A DNA stretch of 64,000 bases from DATHZQ01 sp035458525 (lineage in GTDB: Bacteria; Actinomycetota; Acidimicrobiia; Spongiisociales; UBA5794): positions 1 to 64,000 of the forward strand of contig DATHZQ010000093.1 of assembly GCA_035458525.1 (NCBI GenBank). The letters run 5' to 3'. Shown here one piece after another: positions 18,502-27,023 of the stretch. The notes beneath the pieces were generated by a model. It did not search any database. It was not told where the DNA came from and saw nothing but the letters and a program-made list of their open reading frames with translations. The stretch's first letter is position 1. Every line of letters starts with the position of its first letter. A program made the position numbers and the translations under genes.

Positions 18502-19152
18502 GTGACTGCATCCCTCGTGTCGATTTCCGCAGGCACCGCAACGCTGGAAGGCGAGCTGATCGTCCCTCCGGCGGCGGCCGGCCTGGTGATCTTCGCTCAC
18601 GGAAGCGGCAGCAGCCGCCACAGCCCCCGGAATCAGGCCGTCGCCGCAACGCTGCGGGAACGTGGTCTCGGCACGCTGCTCATGGATCTGCTGACGCGCA
18701 CGGAAGAAGCCGAAGAGCGCGTGACCCGGCACCATCGTTTCGACATCGCGCTGCTGTCGGCGCGGCTCGCCGCCACAGTCCAATTCGCTGCGGAGGATCA
18801 ACGTACGGCGACCCACCGGATTGGCCTCTTCGGAGCCAGCACGGGCGCCGCGGCCGCCCTCGTCGCTGCGGCGGAGAGCGAAGGCCGAGTTGGCGCCGTC
18901 GTCTCGCGCGGCGGTCGGCCTGACCTCGCCGGAAGCTCCCTCGCGGTGGTGACTGCCCCAACACTCCTCATCGTCGGCGCTGCCGATGCCCACGTGCTCG
19001 AGCTGAATCGCGAGGCATTGGCGCAAATGAAGTCCGCTGTGGTGCACCTCGAGATCGTGCCGCGGGCAGGGCATTTGTTCAGCGAGCACGGGACGTTGGA
19101 CCAGGTCGCCGATCTCGCCGCCGACTGGTTTGGACTTCATCTCGCGGCGTGA
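18502..19152 (+). CDS. Alpha/beta hydrolase (dienelactone hydrolase-like)
   Basis: 216-aa cytosolic hydrolase with a complete triad: nucleophile Ser in GASTGAAAA, Asp in VGAADAHV and His in PRAGHLFSE. The N-terminal HGSGSSRHSPRN forms the oxyanion loop. This type is often found alone or fused to phosphoribosyltransferase domains in actinobacteria. The start is GTG; there is no strong ribosome site. It is divergent from the kinase gene. Substrate unknown. Confidence 0.85.
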   Translation: MTASLVSISAGTATLEGELIVPPAAAGLVIFAHGSGSSRHSPRNQAVAATLRERGLGTLLMDLLTRTEEAEERVTRHHRFDIALLSARLAATVQFAAEDQRTATHRIGLFGASTGAAAALVAAAESEGRVGAVVSRGGRPDLAGSSLAVVTAPTLLIVGAADAHVLELNREALAQMKSAVVHLEIVPRAGHLFSEHGTLDQVADLAADWFGLHLAA

Positions 19153-19399
19153 CATGCCGAGGAGGGTGCTGGAAGCGTACGGGGAGCGGTTCGACAGACA
19201 CCATCGCACGTCTGCACCTTCGATGCATCCTCATCGCCGAACCGGCAGAACCCCTGTCTCAGCACTCTCCCGCCCACCGACCATGCGTTGACGGTCGTCC
19301 GGCGGCCGTCAGGTTCGGCCAGGCCACCGTCAGCCGCGGCCACCGAAGGTAGATGCCCAGCCGGGCGACGTCCGGCACCGATCGAGGCAAGGAGCCAGC

Positions 19400-19590
19400 A
19401 TGCGATTCAGAACGGTCGTCATGGCCGCTGCGCTGACGGCACTGATGATGGTGTCCGCATGCATGATGCCCCCGCCCCGCCGGAGATCACCGGCTACCAG
19501 GTGATCCTCGCGATAGAAGACCACGAAGACCCACACGGATTCTCACGACCTGTCTACGACGTGCACGTGCCCTCCACGGGCGGCGGGCTG
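19400..19590 (+). pseudogene. Broken lipoprotein gene
   Basis: Begins with a clear ribosome site (AAGGAG) and a lipoprotein signal peptide with lipobox VSAC (Cys21). The frame stops at 19504 after 34 codons. A one-base shift in a C-rich run near 19465-19480 opens a frame that continues with APPEITGYQVILAIEDH and reads sensibly to about 19590. Beyond that, coding character is lost. It is therefore a frameshifted and truncated secreted lipoprotein. The indel sits in a C run, so a sequencing error could explain the first lesion but not the loss of the C-terminal part. Confidence 0.5.
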
Positions 19591-19798
19591 AGTTGTCGAG
19601 TGGTTGCGGCTACCCCTTGCCCCCGCCCGTGGCGGCGGTGCCTTCCCCCACTTCGTGGGGAACACTCCGCGTGTCGTTGTTTGGTGGTGATGTCCGGTTG
19701 GTGCCTGGTGGGCTGGGTGATTCGGTTGGTTCTTCGCGACGGAGCGATGATGTCGCGGATGCGCCTCTTGGAGGTTCCTGAGCCGCCTCCCCACCCTC
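19591..19798. other. Non-coding GC-rich stretch
   Basis: No credible gene on either strand. The first 80 bases are rich in C/G runs and contain a small hairpin, CCCCAC-TTC-GTGGGG (about 19648-19662). The rest is G/T-rich on the plus strand, with repeated GGTTGG/GGTG words. It may be the remains of whatever replaced the end of the broken lipoprotein gene. Nothing recognised. Confidence 0.4.
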
Positions 19799-20188
19799 CT
19801 AATCGGTGAGCGTGCGGAGGTCCGGCGGTACGTCGACTGCATGCTCCTCGAGCACGTCCAGCGGCACGATCTCGAGGGTGCGCTCGTGGGTGCCCTCCAG
19901 AACGACCGGAGCCGCGACTCCGTCGGCGTGGGCCCGAAGCCAGTTGGATGCGGTCACACACCAACGATCGCCCGGGTTCAATCCGGGGAACCGGTAATGC
20001 GGCATGGCCGTGGTGAGATCGTTCCCGATGGAGCGCTGATGCTCCAAGAACTCGCGGGTCATGACCGCACAGATCGTGTGACTTCCCCGATCCTGGTCGT
20101 TGGTGTTGCAGGACCCGTCCCGGAACCAGCCGGTCAGCGGATCGGTGCTGCAGGTCTCGAGTGACCCGCCGAGGACGTTGCGTTCCAT
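19799..20188 (-). CDS. DUF2237 family protein
   Basis: 129-aa protein of a conserved family of unknown function. It begins directly with the family signature ERNVLGGSLETCSTDPLTG, followed by FRDGSCNTNDQDRGSHTICA and FPGLNPGDRWCVTASNW. Three to four conserved cysteines in these motifs suggest metal or cofactor binding, as is usual for the family. The ATG at 20188 puts the conserved motif at the N-terminus; a TTG 13 codons upstream is less likely. It lies 42 bases downstream of the 622-aa gene, probably in one unit. Confidence 0.88.
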   Translation of the reverse strand: MERNVLGGSLETCSTDPLTGWFRDGSCNTNDQDRGSHTICAVMTREFLEHQRSIGNDLTTAMPHYRFPGLNPGDRWCVTASNWLRAHADGVAAPVVLEGTHERTLEIVPLDVLEEHAVDVPPDLRTLTD

Positions 20189-20230
20189 GCCTTGCAGTAT
20201 CGCGGAGAGCGAGGGCGGCCGGGCCAATGC

Positions 20231-22099
20231 TCAATCGTCGGTCGGCAGCGCCGTGGAGGCATAGCCGCCGATCGACACCGCATGGTTGAACCACTCGAAA
20301 TAGGGGAAGCCTGCGGCTTGCAGGTCGATCGCATACGCCTCCCAGGCAATGCGACTCGGGACGCGCAGGATGCCGTGCTGATACCACGCTTCCGGTAGCT
20401 CCAACTGCCCGGTCTCGTGGAGCAGCACGGCCAGAAGCATCGCGCCTCGATCGACCATCCCGTCTTCGAGGTCCGCGGCTGCGAGCAGCACGCCCTCCGG
20501 TGCGGTGACGTCGCCGCCGGAATCGGCGATGCGGCTCGACAGAGCGTTGACCGACACGGAAGTCACGGCCTCGGCGGCGAGTGCTGGGACGCGAGTCGCA
20601 GGACCGGCGGCAATCGCCAGATCGAGCGCGACGGAGATGATGCCGCCGATCAGTCGGCGCGCCGCCACCTCTCTCTTCGCATGCTCGAAGTTCACCTGCA
20701 CGTACGAGCCCAGGAGTCGGTCGAAGACACCGCCGGCAGCTCCGAAAGGCTCCGCAACCGAGGCCGGATCTGAGGGATCGAACCCGGCGCGGACGGCACC
20801 GACCAGCAGGTACGCAAAGCCTGCGAACAGCTGCGCCGCCGCTTGGTCGTGGCCCATGAGCTTGCGGCTGAATGCCTCGAGGAGCCCTTCTGCATCGTGG
20901 TGGGTGGAGAGCGCAGCTGCGAGCGACGTTGGTGGCAACACGGGAAGGTGAAGCTCGTCGGCGAACACCGCCAGGTGGGGACCGACCATCTCGGCGGCGC
21001 CGGCTGCCACGCCCTGGCTTGGGTGTCCCGTGGCGATGATCTCCATGATCTCCACCGCCAGCGGGGCTGTCACCGCGTCGAGGTTGTGCCCGAATAGCCC
21101 CAGCAGCGCACCGGCGGCGGCTCCGCCGTCTGGGTACGCATGGCGCGGTCCGACCAGCTCGTCGAGCAACCCCTCCTCGGCGAGCCGGGGCACCACGATC
21201 GCCGCCGCCGCCACGCCGTGCGCAGCGATCTGCAGGAGAGCGGCCGCCCTTGGATCATCGGGCAGGTGGAATCGCTGGCCCTCGCTTCCCACAGCCCAGG
21301 TCGGGAAGAATGCGTCCGTGGCGAGTGCCGCAACGAGAGCATCGACGAGGAACTCCACGCTGAAGCCACCGGCGTTGAGCCACTGGCCGCCGTACGGACT
21401 GTCGATCAGCTCGGCCGGCGCCATGCGGAGCTCTTCGCTGTGACTCGCCACGGCAAGAGCGGCCGCAAAGCGACGCATCATGTCCGACACCCCGGAGCCG
21501 TTCGTCATGTTGACTCCGGCGGCAGTCCCCATCGCAAGCAGGTAGCCGGGGTCGAGACTGTTGAAGAACGCAGCGGCCGCTTCAGCCGAATCAAGGTGCT
21601 GCTCGACGAGCGTCGCAACCACGTCCATCTCCTGGGGTCGCCCGGCTGCATCGTCGAACATGGTTGCGAGCGTCGAGCCAATCCAGCGATCCCGCTGCAT
21701 CGGCGCCAGCGGCAACGCCGCCACCCAGCGAACCAGCGCCGCTTGGACGTCAAACGGAGCCAACTGGACGGCGGCTTCCTGCGTATCGGAAAGCGCCTTC
21801 TCGACGCTGGCGACGAGCCGGTCGCCCCACTGTCCGTCATCCGGGTCACCGGCGAGGCCGATCGCACGCATCTGCGCGAGCAAAGCATGGCGGCTGAGGA
21901 TCGAGCCGGCCCACGCACCGACGACGTGTTGCGTCGACGACAGGCAGGCCGCAACGTGCCCCGCCGCTCCTTCGCCGGCGAATCCGGACACCGTGGAGAG
22001 CGCAGCAGCGCCGACGTCATCGAGCATCGACCCCGCGTCGGTCAGGGCGCGCGCCACGTCGTGCAGCGCATCCACATCGAACCTGCATACGCTCATCAT
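20231..22099 (-). CDS. Large Ala-rich protein with ESX/WXG100-like N-terminus
   Basis: 622-aa soluble protein without signal peptide. Residues 1-100 (DVDALHDVARALTDAGSMLDDVG and onwards) look like the helical N-terminal module of ESX-type secreted actinobacterial proteins. The block around residues 160-230, with FFNSLDPGYLLAMG and a later ALAVASHSEELRMAP, resembles DUF6571-type WXG100-associated proteins. The rest is helical with no catalytic motif; WFNHAVSIGGYAS lies near the end. A good promoter leads directly to the first of two adjacent ATG codons. It could be a type VII secretion substrate, but no secretion genes are in the window. Family placement is inference. Confidence 0.7.
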   Translation of the reverse strand: MMSVCRFDVDALHDVARALTDAGSMLDDVGAAALSTVSGFAGEGAAGHVAACLSSTQHVVGAWAGSILSRHALLAQMRAIGLAGDPDDGQWGDRLVASVEKALSDTQEAAVQLAPFDVQAALVRWVAALPLAPMQRDRWIGSTLATMFDDAAGRPQEMDVVATLVEQHLDSAEAAAAFFNSLDPGYLLAMGTAAGVNMTNGSGVSDMMRRFAAALAVASHSEELRMAPAELIDSPYGGQWLNAGGFSVEFLVDALVAALATDAFFPTWAVGSEGQRFHLPDDPRAAALLQIAAHGVAAAAIVVPRLAEEGLLDELVGPRHAYPDGGAAAGALLGLFGHNLDAVTAPLAVEIMEIIATGHPSQGVAAGAAEMVGPHLAVFADELHLPVLPPTSLAAALSTHHDAEGLLEAFSRKLMGHDQAAAQLFAGFAYLLVGAVRAGFDPSDPASVAEPFGAAGGVFDRLLGSYVQVNFEHAKREVAARRLIGGIISVALDLAIAAGPATRVPALAAEAVTSVSVNALSSRIADSGGDVTAPEGVLLAAADLEDGMVDRGAMLLAVLLHETGQLELPEAWYQHGILRVPSRIAWEAYAIDLQAAGFPYFEWFNHAVSIGGYASTALPTDD

Positions 22100-22100
22100 A

Positions 22101-22118
22101 TAGCGTTATATAATGCTA
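22101..22118. promoter_or_regulatory. 18-bp palindrome over the -10 region
   Basis: TAGCGTTATATAATGCTA is a near-perfect dyad (one mismatch per arm). It contains CGTTATATA, which resembles half of the ModE molybdate operator, and lies between modC and the 622-aa gene. It overlaps the -10 box of that gene's promoter, so a repressor site is plausible. Confidence 0.5.
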
Positions 22119-22133
22119 CATGATGGAAAACAA
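22105..22133 (-). promoter_or_regulatory. Sigma-70-type promoter for the 622-aa gene
   Basis: On the minus strand: -35 TTGTTT, a 17-base spacer, -10 TATAAC. The -10 lies only 5 bases before the first ATG, implying a leaderless or nearly leaderless mRNA. Confidence 0.55.
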
Positions 22134-22141
22134 CTCTCCCG

Positions 22142-23221
22142 TCACAGCGACTGCACGCCAATCTCGGTCGCCTTGATGGAGACCCAGACCTCACCGCCGG
22201 TCTCGAGGTCGAGCGCGGCAACCGCGCCCGGCGTCACTTCGACCGCCAGCGGTACCGGGCCACCGGTCTGCACACGCACTCGGTCTCCGTAGTGCTCGAG
22301 GCGCTCGACCGAGGTGCGCCACGTGTTACGCGGACTCCCCTCGGGTTGCGTGCGGTGAAGGGCGATAGCTCGTGCGTGGACCGTGGCGAGCACCGCACCC
22401 GACACGTCGAGATCCGCGATGTGGAGGGTCTGCCCGTCGACCTCCACCTCTCCGTCGCGGGCGAGTCCCCGGACGAGATTCGCCCCGGCGAGGTCCGCGA
22501 CGTATCGCGTCTTGGGACGCAAACGGATGTCCTCTGCCGTACCGGACTGGGTGATGTGGCCGCCCTCGATGATGTAGATGACGTCGGCCAGCAAGAACGC
22601 CTCGAGCGGATCGTGGGTGATCACCAGGCGCGGCCCCGCAAACTGCCTGAGGTGGGTCGCCAAGGTGCGCCGCAGTGCGCTCCGGGTCGAGACGTCAAGG
22701 GCCGCGAGCGGTTCGTCGAGCAGGAGAAGCGCCGGGTCGGCAATCAGGGCTCTCGCCAGTGCAACTCGCTGCGCCTGGCCGCCGGAGAGATCGCGGGGAA
22801 GCTGGGCGGCGACTCCGCCCACATCGAGACGGTCGAGCCACGCTCGAGCCGCAGCATGCGCCTGAGCGCGGGCCGTCCCCCGGCTGCGCAAGGCAAACGC
22901 AACGTTCTCCAGCGCACTCATGTGGGGAAAGAGGAGATAGTCCTGGAACACCACACCAACGTGGCGGCCCTCGGCAGGCACGAATACCCCGGCGGCCGGG
23001 TCGTCGAGGACGACGTCGTTGAGGGCGATGCGACCGCCCAGCAGCGGGACCACGCCGGCCAGCGCGTTGACTGCTGTGGTCTTGCCGGCGCCGTTCGGTC
23101 CCAACAGTGCGGCGGTGCAACCCGGTTCGATCCGCATATGCACGTCGAGCGCAAACTCGCCGCGAGCAACACTCAAGTGGGCGTCGAGACCCGGCGTCGC
23201 CGTCACCCAGTACCCCACCAT
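22142..23221 (-). CDS. modC: Molybdate ABC transporter ATP-binding protein
   Basis: 359-aa ATPase of the molybdate importer. ABC domain residues 1-230: Walker A GPNGAGKTT, Q-loop FQDYLLFPH, signature LSGGQAQRVALARAL, Walker B LLLLDEPLAALD, switch His in THDPLEAF. Residues 260-359 form the C-terminal TOBE (Mop) oxyanion-sensing domain. The start overlaps the end of modB by 19 bases. Last gene of the rhodanese-regulator-modA-modB-modC cluster. Molybdate over tungstate is assumed from the modABC organisation. Confidence 0.92.
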   Translation of the reverse strand: MVGYWVTATPGLDAHLSVARGEFALDVHMRIEPGCTAALLGPNGAGKTTAVNALAGVVPLLGGRIALNDVVLDDPAAGVFVPAEGRHVGVVFQDYLLFPHMSALENVAFALRSRGTARAQAHAAARAWLDRLDVGGVAAQLPRDLSGGQAQRVALARALIADPALLLLDEPLAALDVSTRSALRRTLATHLRQFAGPRLVITHDPLEAFLLADVIYIIEGGHITQSGTAEDIRLRPKTRYVADLAGANLVRGLARDGEVEVDGQTLHIADLDVSGAVLATVHARAIALHRTQPEGSPRNTWRTSVERLEHYGDRVRVQTGGPVPLAVEVTPGAVAALDLETGGEVWVSIKATEIGVQSL

Positions 23222-24009
23222 CGGTCACGCAAGGCAACGATGACGGTGAGGGACACGGCCACCATGAGAAGGCTGAGTGCGATTGCGGTGTCTCGGTCGC
23301 TCTCGAGGGCGACGAACACGGCGAGCGGCAACGTCTGCGTCGTACCGGGAAGATTGCCGGCGAACGTCACGGTAGCGCCGAACTCGCCGAGCGCCCTGGC
23401 CCACGTCAAGACCAGGCCGGAGAGCAGTGACGGGGCGATCATCGGCAGCGTCACGCGACGCAGCACGGTCCACCGTCCCCCGCCGAGAGAAGCCGCAGCG
23501 GCCTCGTAACGAGGATCGAGGTTGCGGAGACCCGCCTCCACGGTCAAAACGAGAAACGGCATCGCAACGAACGTCGCCGCCAGCACGACGCCGGATGTCG
23601 AAAAGGGCAGCACGAACCCGGTAGCGGAGTAGAGCGGCTCGCCGATCACGCCGCGCCGCCCGAGCGCAAAGAGCAACGCGGCGCCACCAACCACCGGGGG
23701 CAGCACCAGCGGCAACAGCACGATGCCGCGCACCAGGCTTCGGCCGGGGAACTCCACACGAGCCAGCACCCATGCCAGCGGCACGCCAAAGAGGGCGGAG
23801 AGCGCCGTTGCGGCAAACGACGTCACGAGCGACAAGCGCAGCGCCGACGTCGCCGTGTCGTTGCCGAAGAGGGAGGTCAGCTCGCTCCACGGCGTGCGTC
23901 CCAACAAGCCGACCAGCGGCAGCACGAACAATCCGAGGCCGGCTGTAGCCAAGACCACCATGAGCAGGGGCGGTTGCTGGGTTCTCCTCCGCCGGCCGTT
24001 GACCGTCAC
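23203..24009 (-). CDS. modB: Molybdate ABC transporter permease
   Basis: 268-aa permease with five to six membrane helices. The ATPase-contact loop EAAAASLGGGRWTVLRRVTLPMIAPSLLSG is in the expected position, and the family block RALGEFGATVTFAGN follows. GTG start overlapping the modA stop (GTGA). Forms the membrane channel with ModA outside and ModC inside. Confidence 0.93.
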   Translation of the reverse strand: MTVNGRRRRTQQPPLLMVVLATAGLGLFVLPLVGLLGRTPWSELTSLFGNDTATSALRLSLVTSFAATALSALFGVPLAWVLARVEFPGRSLVRGIVLLPLVLPPVVGGAALLFALGRRGVIGEPLYSATGFVLPFSTSGVVLAATFVAMPFLVLTVEAGLRNLDPRYEAAAASLGGGRWTVLRRVTLPMIAPSLLSGLVLTWARALGEFGATVTFAGNLPGTTQTLPLAVFVALESDRDTAIALSLLMVAVSLTVIVALRDRWWGTG

Positions 24010-24740
24010 GGCGTACCGAAACCATGCTCGGCCAGGATCTCCCGGGCCCCGGCGGAGAGGACGAACGCAACGAAGCGATCCGCAAGATCAGGACTGGGTG
24101 CGCCGGCCAGCACGGCGATCGGATAGTCCGTGGTCACGTTGATCGCGGGGTCAAGTGGGATGCCGTCGACGTCAGCCGCGTCGATATCGCTCGAGTAGAC
24201 AATCCCGGCATCCAGCTCGCCGGCGCCGATCTTCGCAAGCAACGCCCGTACGTCCGGCTCCTCCGTGTCGATCGATGCCACGACGCCGGCGTTCGCAAGC
24301 ACCTGTCTCGCCAGCGAACCACAGGGCACTTCCGGATTGCAGAGCCCGACGAAGCGAGCCGGATCTGCGAGGTCCTCCAGCGACGTGATACTCCCTCGAT
24401 CGCCCTGCGGCACGGCAAGGACCATCGAGTTGCGGGCGAACACCACGGGCGACGACGCAAGGGCACCTGCCGCGACGACACCGTCCATCGTCGCCACATC
24501 GGCGGACGCAAACACGTCGATGCGAGCTCCCTCGAGGATCTGCTCACGAAGTGATGAGCTGCCGCCGAAATTGAGCTCGACGTCGACTCCCGGATTGGCC
24601 GTCTCGAATGCATCGGCGATCTCGACGAAAGCATCGCCGAGCGACGCCGCCGCAGAAACGACGAGCGACTCTGGCTCGTCGCCCCCGCACGCACCGATCG
24701 CAAGCGCCACGAGCACCAGAATGGCAAGCCGCCCGGTCAT
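24006..24740 (-). CDS. modA: Molybdate-binding lipoprotein
   Basis: 244-aa periplasmic-type binding protein anchored as a lipoprotein: signal helix followed by GAC, with Cys18 as the lipid site. The mature part starts with SLVVSAAASLGDAFVEIA, the ModA family signature whose serines bind the oxyanion. Later blocks are NFGGSSSLREQI and IDVFASAD. The ATG overlaps the stop of the regulator gene (ATGA). Long frames further upstream are other-frame readings of the regulator. Confidence 0.93.
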   Translation of the reverse strand: MTGRLAILVLVALAIGACGGDEPESLVVSAAASLGDAFVEIADAFETANPGVDVELNFGGSSSLREQILEGARIDVFASADVATMDGVVAAGALASSPVVFARNSMVLAVPQGDRGSITSLEDLADPARFVGLCNPEVPCGSLARQVLANAGVVASIDTEEPDVRALLAKIGAGELDAGIVYSSDIDAADVDGIPLDPAINVTTDYPIAVLAGAPSPDLADRFVAFVLSAGAREILAEHGFGTP

Positions 24741-25726
24741 GCGACACGCACGCCGCAGTTGCCGAGGTCGTACCCGCCCACCGCCTCGAGCCTGCGCTGA
24801 AACCTGGAGCTGGCCAGGGTGTCGAGCGCAGCGGCAACTGCGGGTTCTGCAACGAAGTCGCGTGCAACCAGGAGCTCTGCCGTGTGGACCTCGAGAGCAT
24901 GGAACCGGGCGCCGGCGGCAATCGCCGCCGGCTCGATGGTCACCGAGGGGATGCCTGCGATCATGGTTTGAGACACCGCGGCCACATGGCCATCCACCCG
25001 CGGCCCGGCAACGAACGTCATACCATGCCCGGCAAGCGCGGCCTCGAATGCGTGTTGCACGCCGGCGCCGGGTTCTCGCTGCACGACGGGAACCTGACCG
25101 GAAAGGGCCTCGCTCCACCATTCCGAGGACGCGTCCGGCGCTCCCGCCAAACCAACGCGCCAGCGTGCGATACCAAACCGGGCGTAGTCATCTCCGCCCT
25201 GCGACTCCCCTGGCCCATGCACGACGGCAGCGTGGGTCCGTCCCGCTGCCAGCGCGGCCCGGGCACTCACACTGGATGCGCCAACCGAGATGGCGGCCAT
25301 GCCTCCTTCACGCAGCAACTGCTCCAGGAGTCGCAGCCCTGGCTCACAACCGGCAACGACGAGTCCATGTCGAAGTCGTGCGAGGTGGCACAGCCGACCT
25401 CGGTCGATGACGGCGTCAGCGACGTTCCAGCCGTCCCCGGCGAATCCGACGGCAGTCGTCACGGGGGTGTCGCCGACGAGGCCGGAACGAACTGCGGCGC
25501 CTTCCGGCGGCGGCTCCCCCGTCAGGATGTCGACCGGCCGGCGGGTCGGACCGAACAACCTCGCAACATCCACATCGAGCGCCGCGGCCAGAGCCAGAGC
25601 AGCGTCCACCCGAGGGAGGTGGCGTCCGGCCTCTACGGCCCCGACGAGCTGCCGGCTGACGCCGGCGCGGTGCGCCAACTCGACCTGGGTCAAGCCCCGC
25701 GCCTCTCTCAGGTTCCGCAGCGTCAT
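24737..25726 (-). CDS. Xre-type HTH regulator with periplasmic-binding-protein-like sensor domain
   Basis: 329-aa one-component regulator. Residues 1-62 are an Xre/Cro helix-turn-helix (REARGLTQVELAHRAGVSRQLVGAVE). The remainder is a PBP-like ligand domain of the kind fused to HTH or excisionase-type DNA-binding domains in molybdate/tungstate-linked proteins. Its place as the gene before modA, sharing a stop/start overlap, makes molybdate (or tungstate, or free cofactor) the likely ligand. It replaces the ModE-type regulator used elsewhere. A perfect palindrome covers its start codon and may be its own operator. Ligand and direction of control are inferred. Confidence 0.85.
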   Translation of the reverse strand: MTLRNLREARGLTQVELAHRAGVSRQLVGAVEAGRHLPRVDAALALAAALDVDVARLFGPTRRPVDILTGEPPPEGAAVRSGLVGDTPVTTAVGFAGDGWNVADAVIDRGRLCHLARLRHGLVVAGCEPGLRLLEQLLREGGMAAISVGASSVSARAALAAGRTHAAVVHGPGESQGGDDYARFGIARWRVGLAGAPDASSEWWSEALSGQVPVVQREPGAGVQHAFEAALAGHGMTFVAGPRVDGHVAAVSQTMIAGIPSVTIEPAAIAAGARFHALEVHTAELLVARDFVAEPAVAAALDTLASSRFQRRLEAVGGYDLGNCGVRVA

Positions 25727-25744
25727 GCTAGAAAACTAGCATGA
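25723..25744. promoter_or_regulatory. Perfect palindrome at the start of the mod regulator
   Basis: Arms TCATGCTAG and CTAGCATGA (9 bp, perfect) flank AAAA. It includes two CTAG tetranucleotides, a word rare in bacterial genomes, and covers the rhodanese stop and the regulator start codon. It has no T-run. Its position fits an autoregulatory operator for the Xre-PBP protein. Confidence 0.55.
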
Positions 25745-26174
25745 CCGCCAGACTTCTAGCCGTACGGCCTTTGCGAGCGCCGTGCGTCACCACGGGCAGG
25801 CCTGCGGCCGACCACGCTCGGAAGCCACCGACGACGTCGCTCACGTCCCGAAACCCGATGCGAACGAGCCATTCCCCGGCCAGACTCGATGAGAACCCGT
25901 CGTTGCAGATCAGGATCACCCGCTGCTCCACACCCTGGATCGCAGCTGACCGCATCGAACCTTCGGGATCGAGCCGCCACGGCAACACCGACAGCGGCAC
26001 GTGCACCGCTCCGGGGATGTCACCCTCCGTGCGCCGGTACCGGTATTCACGTGTGTCGACGATGACCGACCCTGCCGCTTGCGCCACTGCGGCCTCGTTT
26101 GGGCTCAACCGCGAAATGACACGGCGCGCATCGGCGAGGACGTCGTCGATCGACCGTCGTTGCTCCACAGCCAC
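25728..26174 (-). CDS. Rhodanese-like domain protein
   Basis: 148-aa single-domain rhodanese. The fold blocks VIVDTREYRYRRTEGDIPGAVHVPL and DVVGGFRAWSAAGLPV are clear. The active-site loop reads CNDGFSSS, with the catalytic Cys in place of the common CRTGNRS, so sulfur transfer is possible. GTG start. It ends one base before the mod regulator start, so it is probably first in the operon. Sulfur delivery to molybdenum cofactor enzymes is an attractive but unproven link. Confidence 0.85.
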   Translation of the reverse strand: MAVEQRRSIDDVLADARRVISRLSPNEAAVAQAAGSVIVDTREYRYRRTEGDIPGAVHVPLSVLPWRLDPEGSMRSAAIQGVEQRVILICNDGFSSSLAGEWLVRIGFRDVSDVVGGFRAWSAAGLPVVTHGARKGRTARSLAVMLVF

Positions 26175-26303
26175 GCCTCAAGCATATGCGACCAAACTCG
26201 ATGTGGGGACAGAAGGCCCACATTTGCCGGGACTCGACAGATCCACACTTCGAGCCGACGGACCCTGTGCGGTTGCCGGCCGTGGTGGTCTGATGAGGGT
26301 GCG

Positions 26304-27023
26304 ATGGCAACATTGGATCGCCTCGAGCTCTATCTGCGGGCACAGCTCGCCTCGATGCGCACACCCGCCGAGGTTGCGGTGCAGCCGGCAATACGCCCCT
26401 TCGTCACGATCTCTCGCCAGGCCGGCGCCGGCGGCCACTCGCTGGCCGGAGCCATGCTGGAGCGCTTCTCGGCCCAGGCGGACAAGGAGCTGTTTGGCGA
26501 CTGGCAGGTGTTCGACCAGAAGCTCTGCCGCATGGTGGCGGAGGATCCGATGTTCACGCAGTCGCTCGACTCGCTGCTCGCCGAGGAGTACCGGCGCCCG
26601 GCCAACGACCTCTTCCATCAAGTACTTCGCTCGACCGTGGACCAAGACCTCGTCATGACCCATGTGTTCCAGTTGGTCCACGCTCTTGCGTCGGTTGGCA
26701 AAGCGATCATCGTCGGTCGCGGCGCCTCCCAGGTGACCCGCGGGATGAGTCCGGGAGTGCGCCTGCGTGTCGTGGCGCCTGACGAGCAGCGCATCACCCG
26801 GTTGATGGAGCTTCTCGACCTCAGCGAACGAAGGGCGAAGGCCGAGATGCGCAAGGTGGATACGGGACGGGCGCGGCTCGTCCGCTCGCACTTCGGCGTC
26901 GACATCGACGATCCACTCGAGTACGACGCGGTGTGGAACACCGGCGGCGCAACGCTCGAAGAGATCGCAGACGCCACGATCTCGTTGCTGCAATGTCGCG
27001 TAGCGGCGACCCGACCGGCATGA
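26304..27023 (+). CDS. Cytidylate kinase-like family protein
   Basis: 239-aa P-loop-fold protein. FVTISRQAGAGGHSLA (about residue 32) is the family's nucleotide-binding signature, followed by IIVGRGASQVTRG and a helical lid with MRKVDTGRARLVRSHFG. It belongs to the cytidylate-kinase-like group found in many bacteria, whose substrate is unknown, rather than to Cmk itself. The ATG at 26304 follows GAGGG. The stop overlaps the start of the next gene (ATGA), so the two act together. Confidence 0.82.
   Translation: MATLDRLELYLRAQLASMRTPAEVAVQPAIRPFVTISRQAGAGGHSLAGAMLERFSAQADKELFGDWQVFDQKLCRMVAEDPMFTQSLDSLLAEEYRRPANDLFHQVLRSTVDQDLVMTHVFQLVHALASVGKAIIVGRGASQVTRGMSPGVRLRVVAPDEQRITRLMELLDLSERRAKAEMRKVDTGRARLVRSHFGVDIDDPLEYDAVWNTGGATLEEIADATISLLQCRVAATRPA

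Noticed and set aside
22292..23509. 405-codon plus-strand frame over modC and modB
   Set aside because: Arg/Gly/Asp-rich shadow of a high-GC gene; both opposite-strand genes have clear motifs.
24741..25121. Possible N-terminal extension of modA
   Set aside because: It is another reading frame of the regulator gene; the lipoprotein signal starts at the ATG at 24740.
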